From Eutreptiella sp. 'Long Island Sound 2002' (taxonomy: Eukaryota > Euglenozoa > Euglenophyceae > Eutreptiales > Eutreptiaceae), in assembly GCA_964036045.1 (NCBI GenBank), contig OZ038382.1, forward strand, positions 75,502,687-75,566,686: a stretch of DNA of 64,000 nucleotides, in the 5' to 3' direction. The notes under the pieces were generated by a model. The model searched no databases, was not told the DNA's origin, and saw only the letters and a program-made list of their open reading frames with translations. Of this stretch, positions 1 to 10,770 are shown in pieces (positions within the stretch are counted from its first letter, which is position 1; every line of letters starts with the position of its first letter). The position numbers and the translations under genes were made by a program.

Positions 1-300
1 CATTGTGCACGCTGCACGCACGCGGCAGAGGTGGGGTATGCATGCGTTGTGCGTGCCCTGTGCACGCTTTGTGCATGTTGGGGGGGCTTCGGGGCACAGG
101 GCGGGTGTGTATCCAAGCATTCCGAAATGATGCCATGAACGACGCCAGCCAAGTGGCCCTGCACGACCTTGAAATGGAGAGAGATGGGAAAGGGTTTTAG
201 GGATGGGTTAAGGAAGCCAAAACTTTCCTCGAGTACACGAAGTATGCACGCACGCACGGTGCACACTGCACGCACGCATTGTGCACACTGCGCGCATCTT
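1..300. repeat. Fragments of a 20-bp TGCACGC minisatellite
   Basis: Two short runs (about 1-90 and 240-297) consist of GTGCACRCTGCACGCACGCA-type units, the same 20-bp family that forms the longer array at 3,360-3,815. The sequence between them (about 105-235) is unique, with a short open stretch that I cannot identify. Short ORFs over the runs reflect the repeat and are not genes. Confidence 0.6.
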
Positions 301-610
301 ATTCTCTTGGCCATCGCCTCTTAACCCATTTTTTTTTGTGGGGTGGACTCGATGCAAGGCATGCTGGAACGGCGCGTTCCGGACTGCAGATGCAGCAAAT
401 TCTGCGATCGCTTTGCGATAAATAGGGTGCCACGTGGGGGCGAAGACACTCGTTCAAGTCATCCTCCAAAAACTGACCCACTGTGAGCACTCCTGCCTGA
501 ATGAGCGCTGGCGCAAAAGGAAAGTTGAAGTCTGTTCATTGCGAAAGGCGGCATTGTGACAGACACGCCGATGAGCTTTGCATTTCCTTCTGTGCATCAC
601 ACAGGGCCAG
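301..610. other. Unique DNA, nothing recognised
   Basis: Unique sequence of ordinary composition with short open stretches on both strands and no motif, repeat or recognisable protein. It may be intron or intergenic DNA of the host locus seen at 1.8-4.3 kb. Confidence 0.5.
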
Positions 611-639
611 TCGCCGATACATGTTGCCGTCGGTTCATA

Positions 640-765
640 TGCCGCCGTTGAGGCGTTATATCCGTGGCATAGGCACGAGGATATCCGCAGATATCCGTGG
701 TATATAATACGGGATATCGCAGCGGTGATATCCCGGGTTGTATACCACAGATATCTGCTACTATG
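640..765. repeat. Cluster of GATATC-centred palindromes
   Basis: Repeated self-complementary words such as GGATATCCG, TCCGTGGTATATA and GATATCCCGGG lie head to tail beside the minisatellite that starts at 761. The same words recur at 1,765-1,830 on the other side of that minisatellite and again at 2,360-2,551, so they look like one dispersed palindromic family that frames the array. Confidence 0.65.
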
Positions 766-1380
766 GCGCGCGAACCGCCACCGGGGCGCGCAAACCCCCA
801 CTACGGCGCGCGAACCGCCACCGGGGCGCGCGAACCGCCTCTACCGCGCGCGAACTGCCACCAGGGCGCGCGAACCGCCACCGGGGCGCGCGAACTGCCA
901 CCAAGGCGCGCGAACAGCCACCGGCGCGCGCGAACCGTCACCTCGGCGCGCGAACTGCCACCTAGGCGCGCGAACCGCCACCGGGGCGCCCGAACCGCCA
1001 CTATGGCGCGCGAACTGCCACCAGGGCGCGCGAACCGCCACCAGGGCGCGCCAACCAGCACCGGCGCGCGCGAACCGCCACTACGGCGTGTGAACCACCA
1101 CCAGGGAGCGATAACCGCCACCGGGGCGCACGAACCGCCACCTGGGCGCGTGAACCGCCACTACGGCGCGCGAACCGCCACCAGGGAGCGCGAACCCGCA
1201 CCGGGGCGCGTGAACCGCAACCAGGGCGCGCGAACCGCCACCAGGGCGCGCGAAACGCCAGCAGGGCGCGCGAACCGCCACCACGGCGCGTGAACCGCCC
1301 TCAGGGCGCGCGAACCGCCACCTGGGCGCGCGAACCGCCATCTAGGCGCGCGAACCGCCACCAGGGCGCGTGAACCGCGC
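761..1380. repeat. 20-bp GC-rich minisatellite, first orientation
   Basis: About 31 head-to-tail copies of a 20-bp unit, consensus GGCGCGCGAACCGCCACCRG. The period is strict: the unit falls at the same place three times in every 60 bases with no indels, and variation is limited mostly to two or three positions after CCGCCA. Open frames in this stretch on both strands result from a 60-base (20-codon) super-period and are not taken as genes. Confidence 0.9.
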
Positions 1381-1775
1381 CATAGTGGCGGCTCGCGCGC
1401 CGTGGTGGCGGTTCGCGCGCCCCGCTGGCGGTTAACGCGCCATGGTGGGGTTCGCGCGACCCGGTGGCGGTTCACGCGCCCCGGTGGCGGTTCGCGCGCC
1501 TAGGTGGCGGTTCGCGCGCCCCGGTGGCAGTTCGCGCGCCGTAGTGGCGGTTCGCGCGCCCCGGTGGCAGTTCGCGCGCCCTGGTCGCAGTTCGCGCGCC
1601 TAGGTGGCGGTTCTCGCGCATTGATGGCGGTTTGTGCGCCTAGGTGGCGGTTCGCGCGCCATAGTGGCGGTTCCCGCGCCCCGGTGGCGGTTCGCACGCC
1701 CCGGTGACGGTTGGCGCGCCCCGGTGGCGGTTTCTGCGCCTTGGTGGCGGTTCGCGTGCCCCGGTGGCGTGGATA
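1381..1775. repeat. Same 20-bp minisatellite in reverse orientation
   Basis: From about 1,381 the array continues as the reverse complement (GGTGGCGGTTCGCGCGCC-type units, about 19 copies). The two halves therefore form one large imperfect inverted repeat of roughly 1 kb with almost no spacer at about 1,376-1,388. Both outer ends carry GATATCCCGGGTTRTAT palindromes. Confidence 0.9.
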
Positions 1776-1814
1776 TCCCGGGTTATATGCCACGGATATG
1801 TGCGGATATCCCGG

Positions 1815-2222
1815 GTCAACTCCCCAAAGCTGAAAAGTGTTCAGGTCGCCAAGGCAGCCGAAATTCTTTCGCGCTACGAGAAACCTCAAAAGGAGGAACC
1901 TAAGGAAGAGAAGGCCTCTAATAGTGCGACTTTGTCTCCAAAGCGTAAGGTGGTGTGTGTTAGCCTTAGTCCAGTTAAAGCACAAAAGAAACGGAGGGAA
2001 CAGACACCCTCTCCATCCTCTGCAAGGATTACCATTGATCTCACTGCGGAGGAGGAGTATGCCTCCTTCCCTTTGACACAATTGAGTGAGAGGGAACCAT
2101 CTACATATGAGCTCAATGAGAAGGAGAGCATTGTATATGAACGTGAGATGTACTGTTCTCGTGTATGGACAGCCCCGGCAACACCTGCCATCTATATGTG
2201 CTTAACTATTCCATGGTTGTAG
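1815..2222 (+). CDS. Possible host exon: charged nuclear-type protein with SUMO-interaction-like motif
   Basis: An open frame of about 135 codons with composition unlike the flanking repeats: an early Lys/Glu-rich stretch (EILSRYEKPQKEEPKEEK), a basic segment with SP pairs (LSPKRK, LSPVK, KKRRE), then ITIDLT followed by AEEE. The hydrophobic core plus acidic tail fits a SUMO-interacting motif, so a nuclear adaptor role is possible. The frame enters from the GATATC repeats at 1,765-1,830, so the true start or 3' splice site is unknown. It ends at a stop at 2,220-2,222. I do not recognise the protein. It could also be a repeat-derived chance frame, but the non-repetitive amino-acid order argues against that. 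Confidence 0.35.
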   Translation, partial: VNSPKLKSVQVAKAAEILSRYEKPQKEEPKEEKASNSATLSPKRKVVCVSLSPVKAQKKRREQTPSPSSARITIDLTAEEEYASFPLTQLSEREPSTYELNEKESIVYEREMYCSRVWTAPATPAIYMCLTIPWL

Positions 2223-2425
2223 AGAGCTTGCTTAGTTGAAGCTCTACGAAAGAAAGCTCGTTTCGGATTTGTTCTACTCCAAGTGGTGTTTACAAACGTG
2301 TTTTGCATGTGTCTCCTATGCAAGGGTGTTCATGGGGAGTGTGCAAGGATGCGCGCTAATATCCCGTGGTTATATATCACGGATATCTGCGGATATCCTC
2401 GTGCCTTAATGCCACGGATATAATA
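2223..2425. other. Unique spacer with GATATC words
   Basis: No gene recognised. From about 2,355 it contains the same TATCCGTGG / CCACGGATATC palindromic words as 640-765, leading into the large hairpin that starts at 2,426. Confidence 0.5.
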
Positions 2426-2551
2426 TTTGTGCCTAATAACACGGATATCTGCGTTGTATCCTGTGGCATATACCACGGATATCGACCGGAGGGAGATATC
2501 CGTGGTATATGCCACAGGATACAACGCAGATATCCGTGTTATAGGCACAAA
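2426..2551. repeat. 57-bp near-perfect inverted repeat (hairpin/cruciform)
   Basis: The left arm (2,426-2,483) and right arm (2,495-2,551) are reverse complements apart from one extra A in the left arm (CCTAATAAC against CCTATAAC). They are separated by the 11-base loop GACCGGAGGGA. Each arm contains smaller palindromes (CCACGGATATC, GCATATACCAC). The pairing is far too long and exact to be chance and could extrude as a cruciform or fold as an RNA hairpin. Confidence 0.9.
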
Positions 2552-2713
2552 TGCTGTATAGAGGCCGGATGACGCCTTGGTATTGAGGATGCAAGAGGCC
2601 TTGGCGGTGTTCCCCCCCCTCCTGTTCAAGGTGCCGCGTGTCCAAGATACAACATGTGCATGTACCGCATTATTTTGGGACCTGGCTACAAGGATACTGT
2701 TTCATGGGAATCA

Positions 2714-2939
2714 GTAACATCAAGAATCTGCTGAAGCTGCATTTGACGCTCTCTGGATTGCAATCTCTGGATTCATGACACTGGTGCTGCTGGCAGACAC
2801 AGAGAGGGAGCCCCTGCTGGAGCACGTTGAGTGGGGCACCCTCTTGTTCTTTGCAGCACTCTTTGTGCTCATGCACGGTCTCGAAAAGCTTGGGCTCATT
2901 GAGTGGATTGGAAATGTTGTGGTTACGATCATTGAAGCA
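2714..2939 (+). CDS. Exon of a P-protein (OCA2-like / ArsB-NhaD superfamily) transporter
   Basis: The frame DALWIAISGFMTLVLLADT...EPLLEHVEWGTLLFFAALF...GLEKLGLIEWIGN matches the segment of P-protein-type permeases in which a membrane helix is followed by the VEWATLLFFAALFVLMEAL-type signature helix. These proteins are polytopic membrane transporters of the ion-transporter superfamily that also holds ArsB and NhaD. The exon seems to begin after an AG near 2,713, because an in-frame TAA lies just at that border, and to end before GTACGT at 2,940, a plausible 5' splice site. Only about 75 codons are present. Downstream pieces at 3,222 and 4,060-4,150 look like later parts of the same protein, so this is either one exon of an intron-rich gene or a relic. 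Confidence 0.6.
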
Positions 2940-3221
2940 GTACGTTGTTGCATTGCGCATTGGTTATCAAGGCAGTAGGAATACGTAATGCCACCGCATG
3001 CAGGGATTCCATTTCATGCGAAAAAGTTGCATGGCCGCAACACATGACAGAATACAGTGATCAGTCTGTGGGTCTCACTGTTTTTGAATTTTGTTTTGTG
3101 CAAGCAGGAATCCAGTTTCTGCCACCCTCGGTACCTACCCCCTGTGATGCGCGGTCGCTGGCATGGCGGTAAGTGAGTCCCTCACCGCCTCTCACAACAC
3201 ATTCCAACTTTTCATCCCTAG

Positions 3222-3330
3222 GAAAAGCGATGGCGGCAGTGGTTGCTATCATGGCAACCATTATGACAGCTCTTTTGATATTTGGGCAAATGGTTACGGC
3301 AGCGTCGATTGCAGGGTGGCGTTAACGCAA
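3222..3330 (+). pseudogene. Probable next transmembrane exon of the P-protein-like gene
   Basis: A pyrimidine-rich stretch ending in CCCTAG (about 3,205-3,222) looks like a 3' splice site. Behind it is the frame KAMAAVVAIMATIMTALLIFGQMVTAAS, which lines up in spacing with the P-protein helix that follows the VEW...FFAALF helix. However, the D-N-I-P residues expected near its end read G-Q-M-V here, and the phase does not join cleanly to the exon ending at 2,939. A decayed exon or a divergent paralogue both fit. Confidence 0.3.
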
Positions 3331-3359
3331 CCAAATGGGGGATGGGGGCTTGATGAAAA

Positions 3360-3815
3360 TGTTTGTAGTGTGCACGCACGCACTGTGCACGCTGCACGCC
3401 CGCATTGTGCAAACTGCACGCACGCACTGTGCACGCTGCACGCCCGCATTGTGCAAACTGGACGCACGCACTGTGCACGCTGCACGCCCGCATTGTGCAC
3501 ACTGCACGCACGCATTGTGCACACTGCACGCATGCACTGTGCACGCTGCACGCACGCACTGTGCACGCTGCACGCACGCATTGTACACACTGCACGCATG
3601 CACTGTGCACGCTGCACGCACGCACTGTGCACGCTGCACGCACGCATTGTACACACTGCACGCACTCATCGTCGCCCGCATTGTGCACACTGCACGCACA
3701 CACTGTGAACATTTGCACTGTGCGCATGCACGCATTCCGCACACTTCACACACGAACTGTGAACATGCGCACTGTGCACACCGTACGCATGCACTGTGCA
3801 CACTGCACTGTCTTT
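3360..3815. repeat. 20-bp minisatellite CGCACTGTGCACGCTGCACG
   Basis: Around 22 copies of a 20-bp unit alternating CGCACTGTGCACGCTGCACG and CGCATTGTGCAMACTGCACG variants, so a 40-bp dimer is visible in parts. It degrades after 3,660. It shares its 20-bp period, but not its sequence, with the array at 761-1,775. It lies between P-protein-like pieces, in what would be an intron. Cys/His-rich frames on both strands are repeat artefacts. Confidence 0.9.
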
Positions 3816-4330
3816 TGGCAGGACCTCTGTATGTACTGATTTTTGTTGGCCATACCTTGGAACATTCTCTATGGGGCATCCGTTCTGGCCTACTCCATGG
3901 AGGCCTCCTGGATCTGAAAACAAATCCCACTCCTATTGGGGAGCATGGAGACCGTGGTCTTTAATTTAATTCTGGTGTTTCAGATCATCTTGTTTGGCAA
4001 GCCGTCGAGCAAACCTCTGCTAGCCAGTGCATACAGTCCAATGCAGTATGAGTATTGGCCTTGGGTGCAGGAATGCTGTGCTCCTTGGAGGAGGGAGGGA
4101 CCCCATGGGGCAAATGCATTACTCAGTGCAGGCACTGCTCAGTGCACAATTTGGCCCAGAATTTCATGCTCAAGTTGTTGCTCTTTCCAAATGTCCTCAA
4201 ATGATCAGTCAACATGTGCGGACCATGGTGCACACAGGGATGGATGCAGGTTCTGTATTTCTCAAGGTGGTCCCCTTCTCCACAAGGAAGACATCTTGGG
4301 CATCATTTGTTGCGTTTGAAAAAAAGATTA
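3816..4330 (+). pseudogene. Decayed P-protein-like segment (GxxGANA region)
   Basis: Around 4,060-4,150 the DNA encodes, in shifting frames, VLALGAGMLC, then LGG, then GPHGANALLSAGTAQ. This order resembles the conserved GACLGGNGTLIGASANVVxAG loop of P-protein/ArsB permeases, which is important for substrate passage. No single frame covers it, so small indels have broken it. Together with 2,714-2,939 it suggests a transporter gene disrupted before the satellite array began at about 4,340. Confidence 0.35.
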
Positions 4331-4339
4331 TCCAAAGCC

Positions 4340-7300
4340 CCCCCCCCCCCCCATATTTCAGGCTGTACCATGGGTCCAAAATGTTGCCTTTGCCCCCTGA
4401 ACAACAGGTCAGGGACCCCCCTCCCCTATTTTGAGGGTGCTGGATGCGAAAAAAGAGATTGTAGGGACACACAGATCGTGACTCACACAATTTGCAACAT
4501 CCGTATGCACCAAAATCTGCCGTTTTCCATGAAAAAACGGCCAAAAATGGCCGTTTTTCGGTCAAAAATTGAGTTTGTTGGCCTCAGACAAGCAGTTGAA
4601 GACCCCCCCCTATTTTGAGGGTGCTGGATGTGAAAAAGCAAGTTGTAGTCACACACAGGTCACACAAACACAATTTACAGCATCTGTATGCACCAAAATT
4701 TGCCATTTTTCATCAAAAAACGGCCAACTGTGGCCATTTTTTGGTCAAAAGTTGGGATTTTTGGGCTCTCCCCTATTTTCAGGGCGCTGGATGCAAAAAA
4801 GCAGATTGTAGGGACACACAGATCACGCAAACACAATTTACAGCATCCGTACGCACCAAGATATGCCATTTTTCATGAAAACCGGCCAAAAATGGCCTTT
4901 TTTTGTCAAATATTGATTTTTTGGCTTTGTACAAGCAGTTGAAGGACCCCCCCCCCCCCAATTTGAGGGTGCTGGATGCAAAAAAGCAAGTTGTGGTCAC
5001 ACAAAGATCACGAAAACACATTTTGTAGCATCCGTATGCACCACAATTTGCCGTTTCTCATGAAAAAAAACGGCTAAAAATGGGGATTTCTTGGTCAAAA
5101 AATGATTTCTTTTGGCCTCAGACAAGCGGCTGAAGACTGCCCCCCTATTTTGAGGGTGCTGGATGCGAAAAAGCAGATTGTAGGGACACACAGATCACGC
5201 AAATACAATTTACAGCATCCGTATGCACCAAAATTTGCCATTTTTCATGAAAAAATGGCCAACAATGGCCGTTTTTTGGTCAAAAGTTGAGATTTTTGGG
5301 CTCTCCCCTATTTTGAGGGCGCTGGATGCGAAGAAGCAGATTGTAGGGACACACAGATCACGCAAACACAATTTACAGCATCCGTACGCACCAAAATATG
5401 CCATTTTTCATGAAAAAACGGCCAAAAATGGCGCTTTTTTTGTCAAATATTCATTTTTTGGCTTTGTACAAGCAGTTGAAGGACCCCCCCCACCCCTATT
5501 TTGAGGGTGCTGGATGCAAAAAAGCAAGTTGTGGTCACACAAAGATCACGAAAACACATTTTGTAGCATCCGTATGCACCACAATTTGCCGTTTCTCATG
5601 GGAAAAACGGCTAAAAATGGCCGTTTCTTGGTCAGAAAATGATTTTTTTTGGCCTCAGACAAGCGGTTGAAGACTGCCCCCCTATTTTGAGGGTGCTGGA
5701 TGCGAAAAAGCAGATTGTAGGGACACACAGATCACGCAAACACAATTTCCAGCATCTGTATGCACCAAAATTTGCCATTTTTCATCAAAAAACGGCCAAC
5801 TGTGGCCATTTTTTGGTCAAAAGTTGGGATTTTTGGGCTCTCCCCTATTTTGAGGGCGGTGGATGCGAAAAAGCAGATTGTAGGGACACACAGATCCCGC
5901 AAACACAATTTACAGCATCCGTACGCACCAAGATATGCCATTTTTCATGAAAACCGGCCAAAAATGGCCTTTTTTTGTCAAATATTGATTTTTTGGCTTT
6001 GTACAAGCAGTTGAAGGACCCCCCCCCCCCAATTTGAGGGTGCTGGATGCAAAAAAGCAAGTTGTGTTCACACAAAGATCAGCAAAACACATTTTGTAGC
6101 ATCCGTATGCACCACAATTTGCCGTTTCTCATGAAAAAAAACGGCTAAAAATGGCCATTTCTTGGTCAAAAAATGATTTCTTTTGGCCTCAGACAAGCGG
6201 CTGAAGACTGCCCCCCTATTTTGAGGGTGCTGGATGCGAAAAAGCAGATTGTAGGGACACACAGATCACGCAAATACAATTTACAGCATCCGTATGCACC
6301 AAAATTTGCCATTTTTCATGAAAAAATGGCCAACAATGGCCGTTTCTTGGTCAAAAGTTGAGAGTTTTGGGCTCTCCCCTATTTTGAGGGCGCTGGATGC
6401 GAAAAAGCAGATTGTAGGGACACACAGATCACGCAAACACAATTTACAGCATCCGTACGCACCAAAATATGCCATTTTTCATGAAAACCGGCCAAAAATG
6501 GCCCTTTTTTTCTGAAATATTGATTTTTTGGCTTTGTACAAGCAGTTGAAGGACCCCCCCCACCCCCCCAATTTGAGGGTGCTGGATGCAAAAAAGCAAG
6601 TTGTGGTCACACAATGATCACGAAAACACATTTTGTAGCATCCGTATGCACCACAATTTGCCGTTTCTCATGGGAAAAACGGCTAAAAATGGCCGTTTCT
6701 TGGTCAGAAAATGATTTTTTTTGGCCTCAGACAAGCAGTTGAAGACTGCCCCCCTATTTTGAGGGTGCTGGATGCGAAAAAGCAGATTGTAGGGACACAC
6801 AGATCACGCAAACACAATTTCCAGCATCTGTATGCACCAAAATTTGCCATTTTTCATCAAAAAACGGCCAACTGTGGCCATTTTTTGGTCAAAAGTTGGG
6901 ATTTTTGGGCTCTCCCCTATTTTGAGGGCGCCGGATGCGAAAAAGCAGATTGTAGGGACACACAGATCCCGCAAACACAATTTACAGCATCCGTACGCAC
7001 CAAGATATGCCATTTTTCATGAAAACCGGCCAAAAATGGCCTTTTTTTGTCAAATATTGATTTTTTGGCTTTGTACAAGCAGTTGAAGGACCCCCCCCCC
7101 CCCAATTTGAGGGTGCTGGATGCAAAAAAGCAAGTTGTGGTCACACAAAGATCACGAAAACACATTTTGTAGCATCCGTATGCACCACAATTTGCCGTTT
7201 CTCATGAAAAAAAACGGCTAAAAATGGCCATTTCTTGGTCAAAAAATGATTTCTTTCGGCCTCAGACAAGCGGCTGAAGACTGCCCCCCTATTTTGAGGG

Positions 7301-10045
7301 TGCTGGATGCGAATAAGCAGATTGTAGGGACACACAGATCACGCAAATACAATTTACAGCATCCGTATGCACCAAAATTTGCCATTTTTCATGAAAGAAT
7401 GGCCAACTGTGGCAATTTTAAGGTCAAAAGTTGGGATTTTTGGGCTCTCCCCTATTTTGAGGGCGCTGGATGCGAAAAGGCAGATTGTAGGGACACACAG
7501 ATCACGCAAACACAATTTACAGCATCCGTACGCACCAAGATATGCCATTTTTCATGAAAACCGGCCAAAAATGGCCTTTTTTTGTCAAATATTGATTTTT
7601 TGGCTTTGTACAAGCAGTTGAAGGACCCCCCCCCCCCCCCAGTTTGAGGGTGCTGGATGCAAAAAAGCAAGTTGTGGTCACACAAAGATCACGAAAACAC
7701 ATTTTGTAGCATCCGTATGCACCACAATTTGCCGTTTCTCATGAAAAAAAACGGCTAAAAATGGCCATTTCTTGGTCAAAAAATGATTTCTTTTGGCCTC
7801 AGACAAGCGGCTGAAGACTGCCCCCCTATTTTGAGGGTGCTGGATGCGAAAAAGCAGATTGTAGGGACACACACATCACGCAAATACAATTTACAGCATC
7901 CGTATGCACCAAAATTTGCCATTTTTCATTAGAGGATTGCCAACAATGGCCGTTTTTTGGTCAAAAGTTGAGATTTTTGGGCTCTCCCCTATTTTGAGGG
8001 CGCTGGATGCGAAAAAGCAGATTGTAGGGACACACAGATCACGCAAACACAATTTACAGCATCCGTACGCACCAAGATATGCCATTTTTCATGAAAACCG
8101 GCCAAAAATGGCCGTTTTTTTTGTGAAATATTGATTTTTTGGCTTTGTACAAGCAGTTGAAGGACCCCCCCCACCCCCCCAATTTGAGGGTGCTGGATGC
8201 AAAAAAGCAAGTTGTGGTCACACAAAGATCACGAAAACACATTTTGTAGCATCCGTATGCACCACAATTTGCCGTTTCTCATGGAAAAAACGGCTAAAAA
8301 TGGCCATTTCTTGGTCAAAAAATGATTTTTTTTGGCCTCAGACAAGCGGTTGAAGACTGCCCCCCTATTTTGAGGGTGCTGGATGCGAAAAAGCAGATTG
8401 TAGGGACACACAGATCACGCGAACACAATTTACAGCATCCGTATGCACCAAAATTTGCCATTTTTCATGAAAAAACGGCCAACAATGGCCATTTTTTGGT
8501 CAAAAGTTGGGACTTTTGGGCTCTCCCCTATTTTGAGGGCGCCGGATGCGAAGAAGCAGATTTTAGGGACACACAGATCACGCAAACACAATTTACAGCA
8601 TCCGTACACACCAAAATATGCCATTTTTAATGAAAACCGGCCAAAAATGGCCTTTTTTTGTCAAATATTGATTTTTTGGCTTTGTACAAGCAGTTGAAGG
8701 ACCTCCCCCACCCCCAATTTGAGGGTGCTGGATGCAAAAAAGCAAGTTGTGGTCACACAAAGATCACGAAAACACATTTTGTAGCATCCGTATGCACCAC
8801 AATTTGCCGTTTTTCATGGAAAAAACGGCTAAAAATGGTCATTTCTTGGTCAAAAAATGATTCTTTTTGGCCTCAGACAAGCGGTTGAAGACTGCCCCCC
8901 TATTTTGAGGGTGCTGGATGCGAAAAAGCAGATTGTAGGGACACACAGATCACGCAAACACAATTTACAGCATCCGTATGCACCAAAATTTGCCATTTTT
9001 CATGAAAAAACGGCCAACAATGGCCATTTTTTGGTCAAAAGTTGCGATTTTTGGGCTCTCCCCTATTTTGAGGGCGCTGGATGCGAAAAAGCAGATTGTA
9101 GGGACACACAGATCACGCAAACACAATTTACAGCATCCGTACGCACCAAAATATGCCATTTTTCATGAAAACCGGCCAAAAATGGCCGTTTTTTTGTCAA
9201 ATATTGATTTTTTGGCTTTGTACAAGCAGGAAAAGGACCCCCCCCCCATTTTGAGGGTGCTGGATGCAAAAAAGCAAGTTGTTGTCACACAAAGATCACG
9301 ACAACACATTTTGTAGCATCCGTATGCACCACAATTTGCCGTTTCTCATGGAAAAAACGGCTAAAAATTGCCATTTTTTGGTCAAAAAATGATTTTTTTT
9401 GGCCTCAGACAAGCGGTTGAAGACTGCCCCCCTATTTTGAGGGTACTGGATACGAAAAAGCAGATTGTACGGACACACAGATCACGCAAACACAATTTAC
9501 AGCATCCGTACGCACGAAAATTTGCCGTTTTTCACGAAAAAAACGGCCACAAATGGCCCTTTTCTGGTCACATATTGATTTTTTTTGGCTTCGTACAAGC
9601 AGTTGAAGGATCCTCCCCCCTATTTTGAGGGTGCTGGATGCAAAAAATGCAAGTTGTATGCACGCACGGACTACGAAAGCACAATCTACAGCATCTGTAT
9701 GCACCAAAATTAGCTATTTTTCATGGAAAAACTGCCAAAAATGGCCGTTTCTTGGTCAAAAATTGAGTATTTTGGCCTCAGACAGGCAGTTGCAGAGCCC
9801 CCCCCCCCATTTGGAGGGTGCTGGATGCAAAGAAACATGCTTTGTGGACACTCTGATTGCCCAAACACAATTTACAGCATTCTTATGCCCAGAAATCTGC
9901 CATTTTTCAACAAAATCAGCGAAAAATAGCCATTTTTTTTATCAAAAATTGTTTGTTTTTTTTTAGCCTGAAACAAGCAGCTGAACCACCCCCCCTCCCG
10001 ATCGGAGGGTGCTCGTTGCAAAAAAGCGAAATACGCCAAAGAACT
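4340..10045. repeat. Satellite array, ~179-bp monomers in a ~536-bp trimeric higher-order repeat
   Basis: About 32 head-to-tail monomers share CCCTATTTTGAGGGTGCTGG, GCATCCGTATGCACCA and a hairpin GCCATTTTT...AAAAATGGC. Three monomer types alternate: one with TTTTTGGGCTCTCCCC, one with GGCTTTGTACAAGCAG before a long C run, and one with GGCCTCAGACAAGCGG. The same landmark (ATGCACCAAAATTTGCC) recurs at 4,688, 5,223, 5,760, 6,294, 6,832, 7,367, 7,904, 8,443 and 8,978, i.e. every 534-539 bases. Sub-variants alternate over the first copies, giving a ~1,072-bp super-unit. Short ORFs on both strands are repeat shadows. The architecture is like centromeric alphoid DNA, but function is not shown. Confidence 0.93.
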
Positions 10046-10770
10046 ACATAAAATATGATAGTATGTGCATAAGAATAGGGGAGCGATGAACATTTGAGGT
10101 GTTTTTGGCCCTATTTTGCACCGTTTGTGGTCCATTTCCATGTGGTTCATAGGTAGGCTTTTGCGTGCCTATCACCGTACACACACATGTTTGAGGCCTA
10201 GGTTGTTATTTTTGGGGAACAATGGGGTAGGAGGAACCCCCCCCCCTGCTTTTTGTGGGGTGTATAATTAAAACAAAAGGTTACTTTTGGTCTTTTTGGG
10301 TACAAAACCTATTTTCATGGTTTTTTCATGCCTATACTATACTATACAGGTACACTGGTGTGCAGCACTGTTCTGCTGCACCACCCCAGAGCAGACAAAA
10401 ATACTCCAAAGGCCGAATTCCAGGGTTTTTGATGGTTTGGGAGAAAGCTCGGGTGGGAGGAACCCCCCTATCCCTATTTTGGGGCCAGAGAATCCAAAGA
10501 AAATTGGAATTTCTGTCGAAAATCCTCTATAGGCAGGTACACTGGTGTGCAACACTCTTCCGGAGACCAGCCCTGAGCAGGCAAAAATACCCCAAAATAG
10601 GCCAAACTTCAGAGTTTTTGATATCTTTGGGACAAAAATCGGGTAGGAGGACCCACCCCCCCTATTTTGGGGCCGTAGAAACCAAAAAAATAGGTCATTT
10701 CTCGCGGAAAACTCCTTTTTGTCGATTTTTTTAATTTTGGGAAAAAACAGCTGCTAAAATCATAGGTGCA
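10046..10770. repeat. Second satellite family, ~187-bp monomers
   Basis: Two clear tandem copies start with AGGTACACTGGTGTGCARC at about 10,348 and 10,535, each followed by GAGCAGRCAAAAATACYCC, a GGTAGGAGGAACCC-type block and CCCTATTTTGGGGCC. A more divergent partial copy precedes them. The CCCTATTTTGGGG box matches the CCCTATTTTGAGGG box of the main satellite, so the families look related. The whole stretch is repeated at 24,230-24,985. Confidence 0.8.

Noticed and set aside
761-1775. CRISPR-like array (regular short repeats)
   Set aside because: Units are contiguous 20-bp direct repeats with no unique spacers, and the DNA is eukaryotic.
700-1790. Arg/Ala-rich 100-198-codon ORFs over the GC-rich minisatellite
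   Set aside because: A 20-bp unit gives a 20-codon period in every frame, so open frames arise automatically.
3290-3840. Cys/His-rich ORFs resembling zinc-binding or metallothionein-like proteins
   Set aside because: They are translations of the 20-bp TGTGCACGCTGCACG repeat in several frames and both strands; the Cys spacing comes from the repeat.
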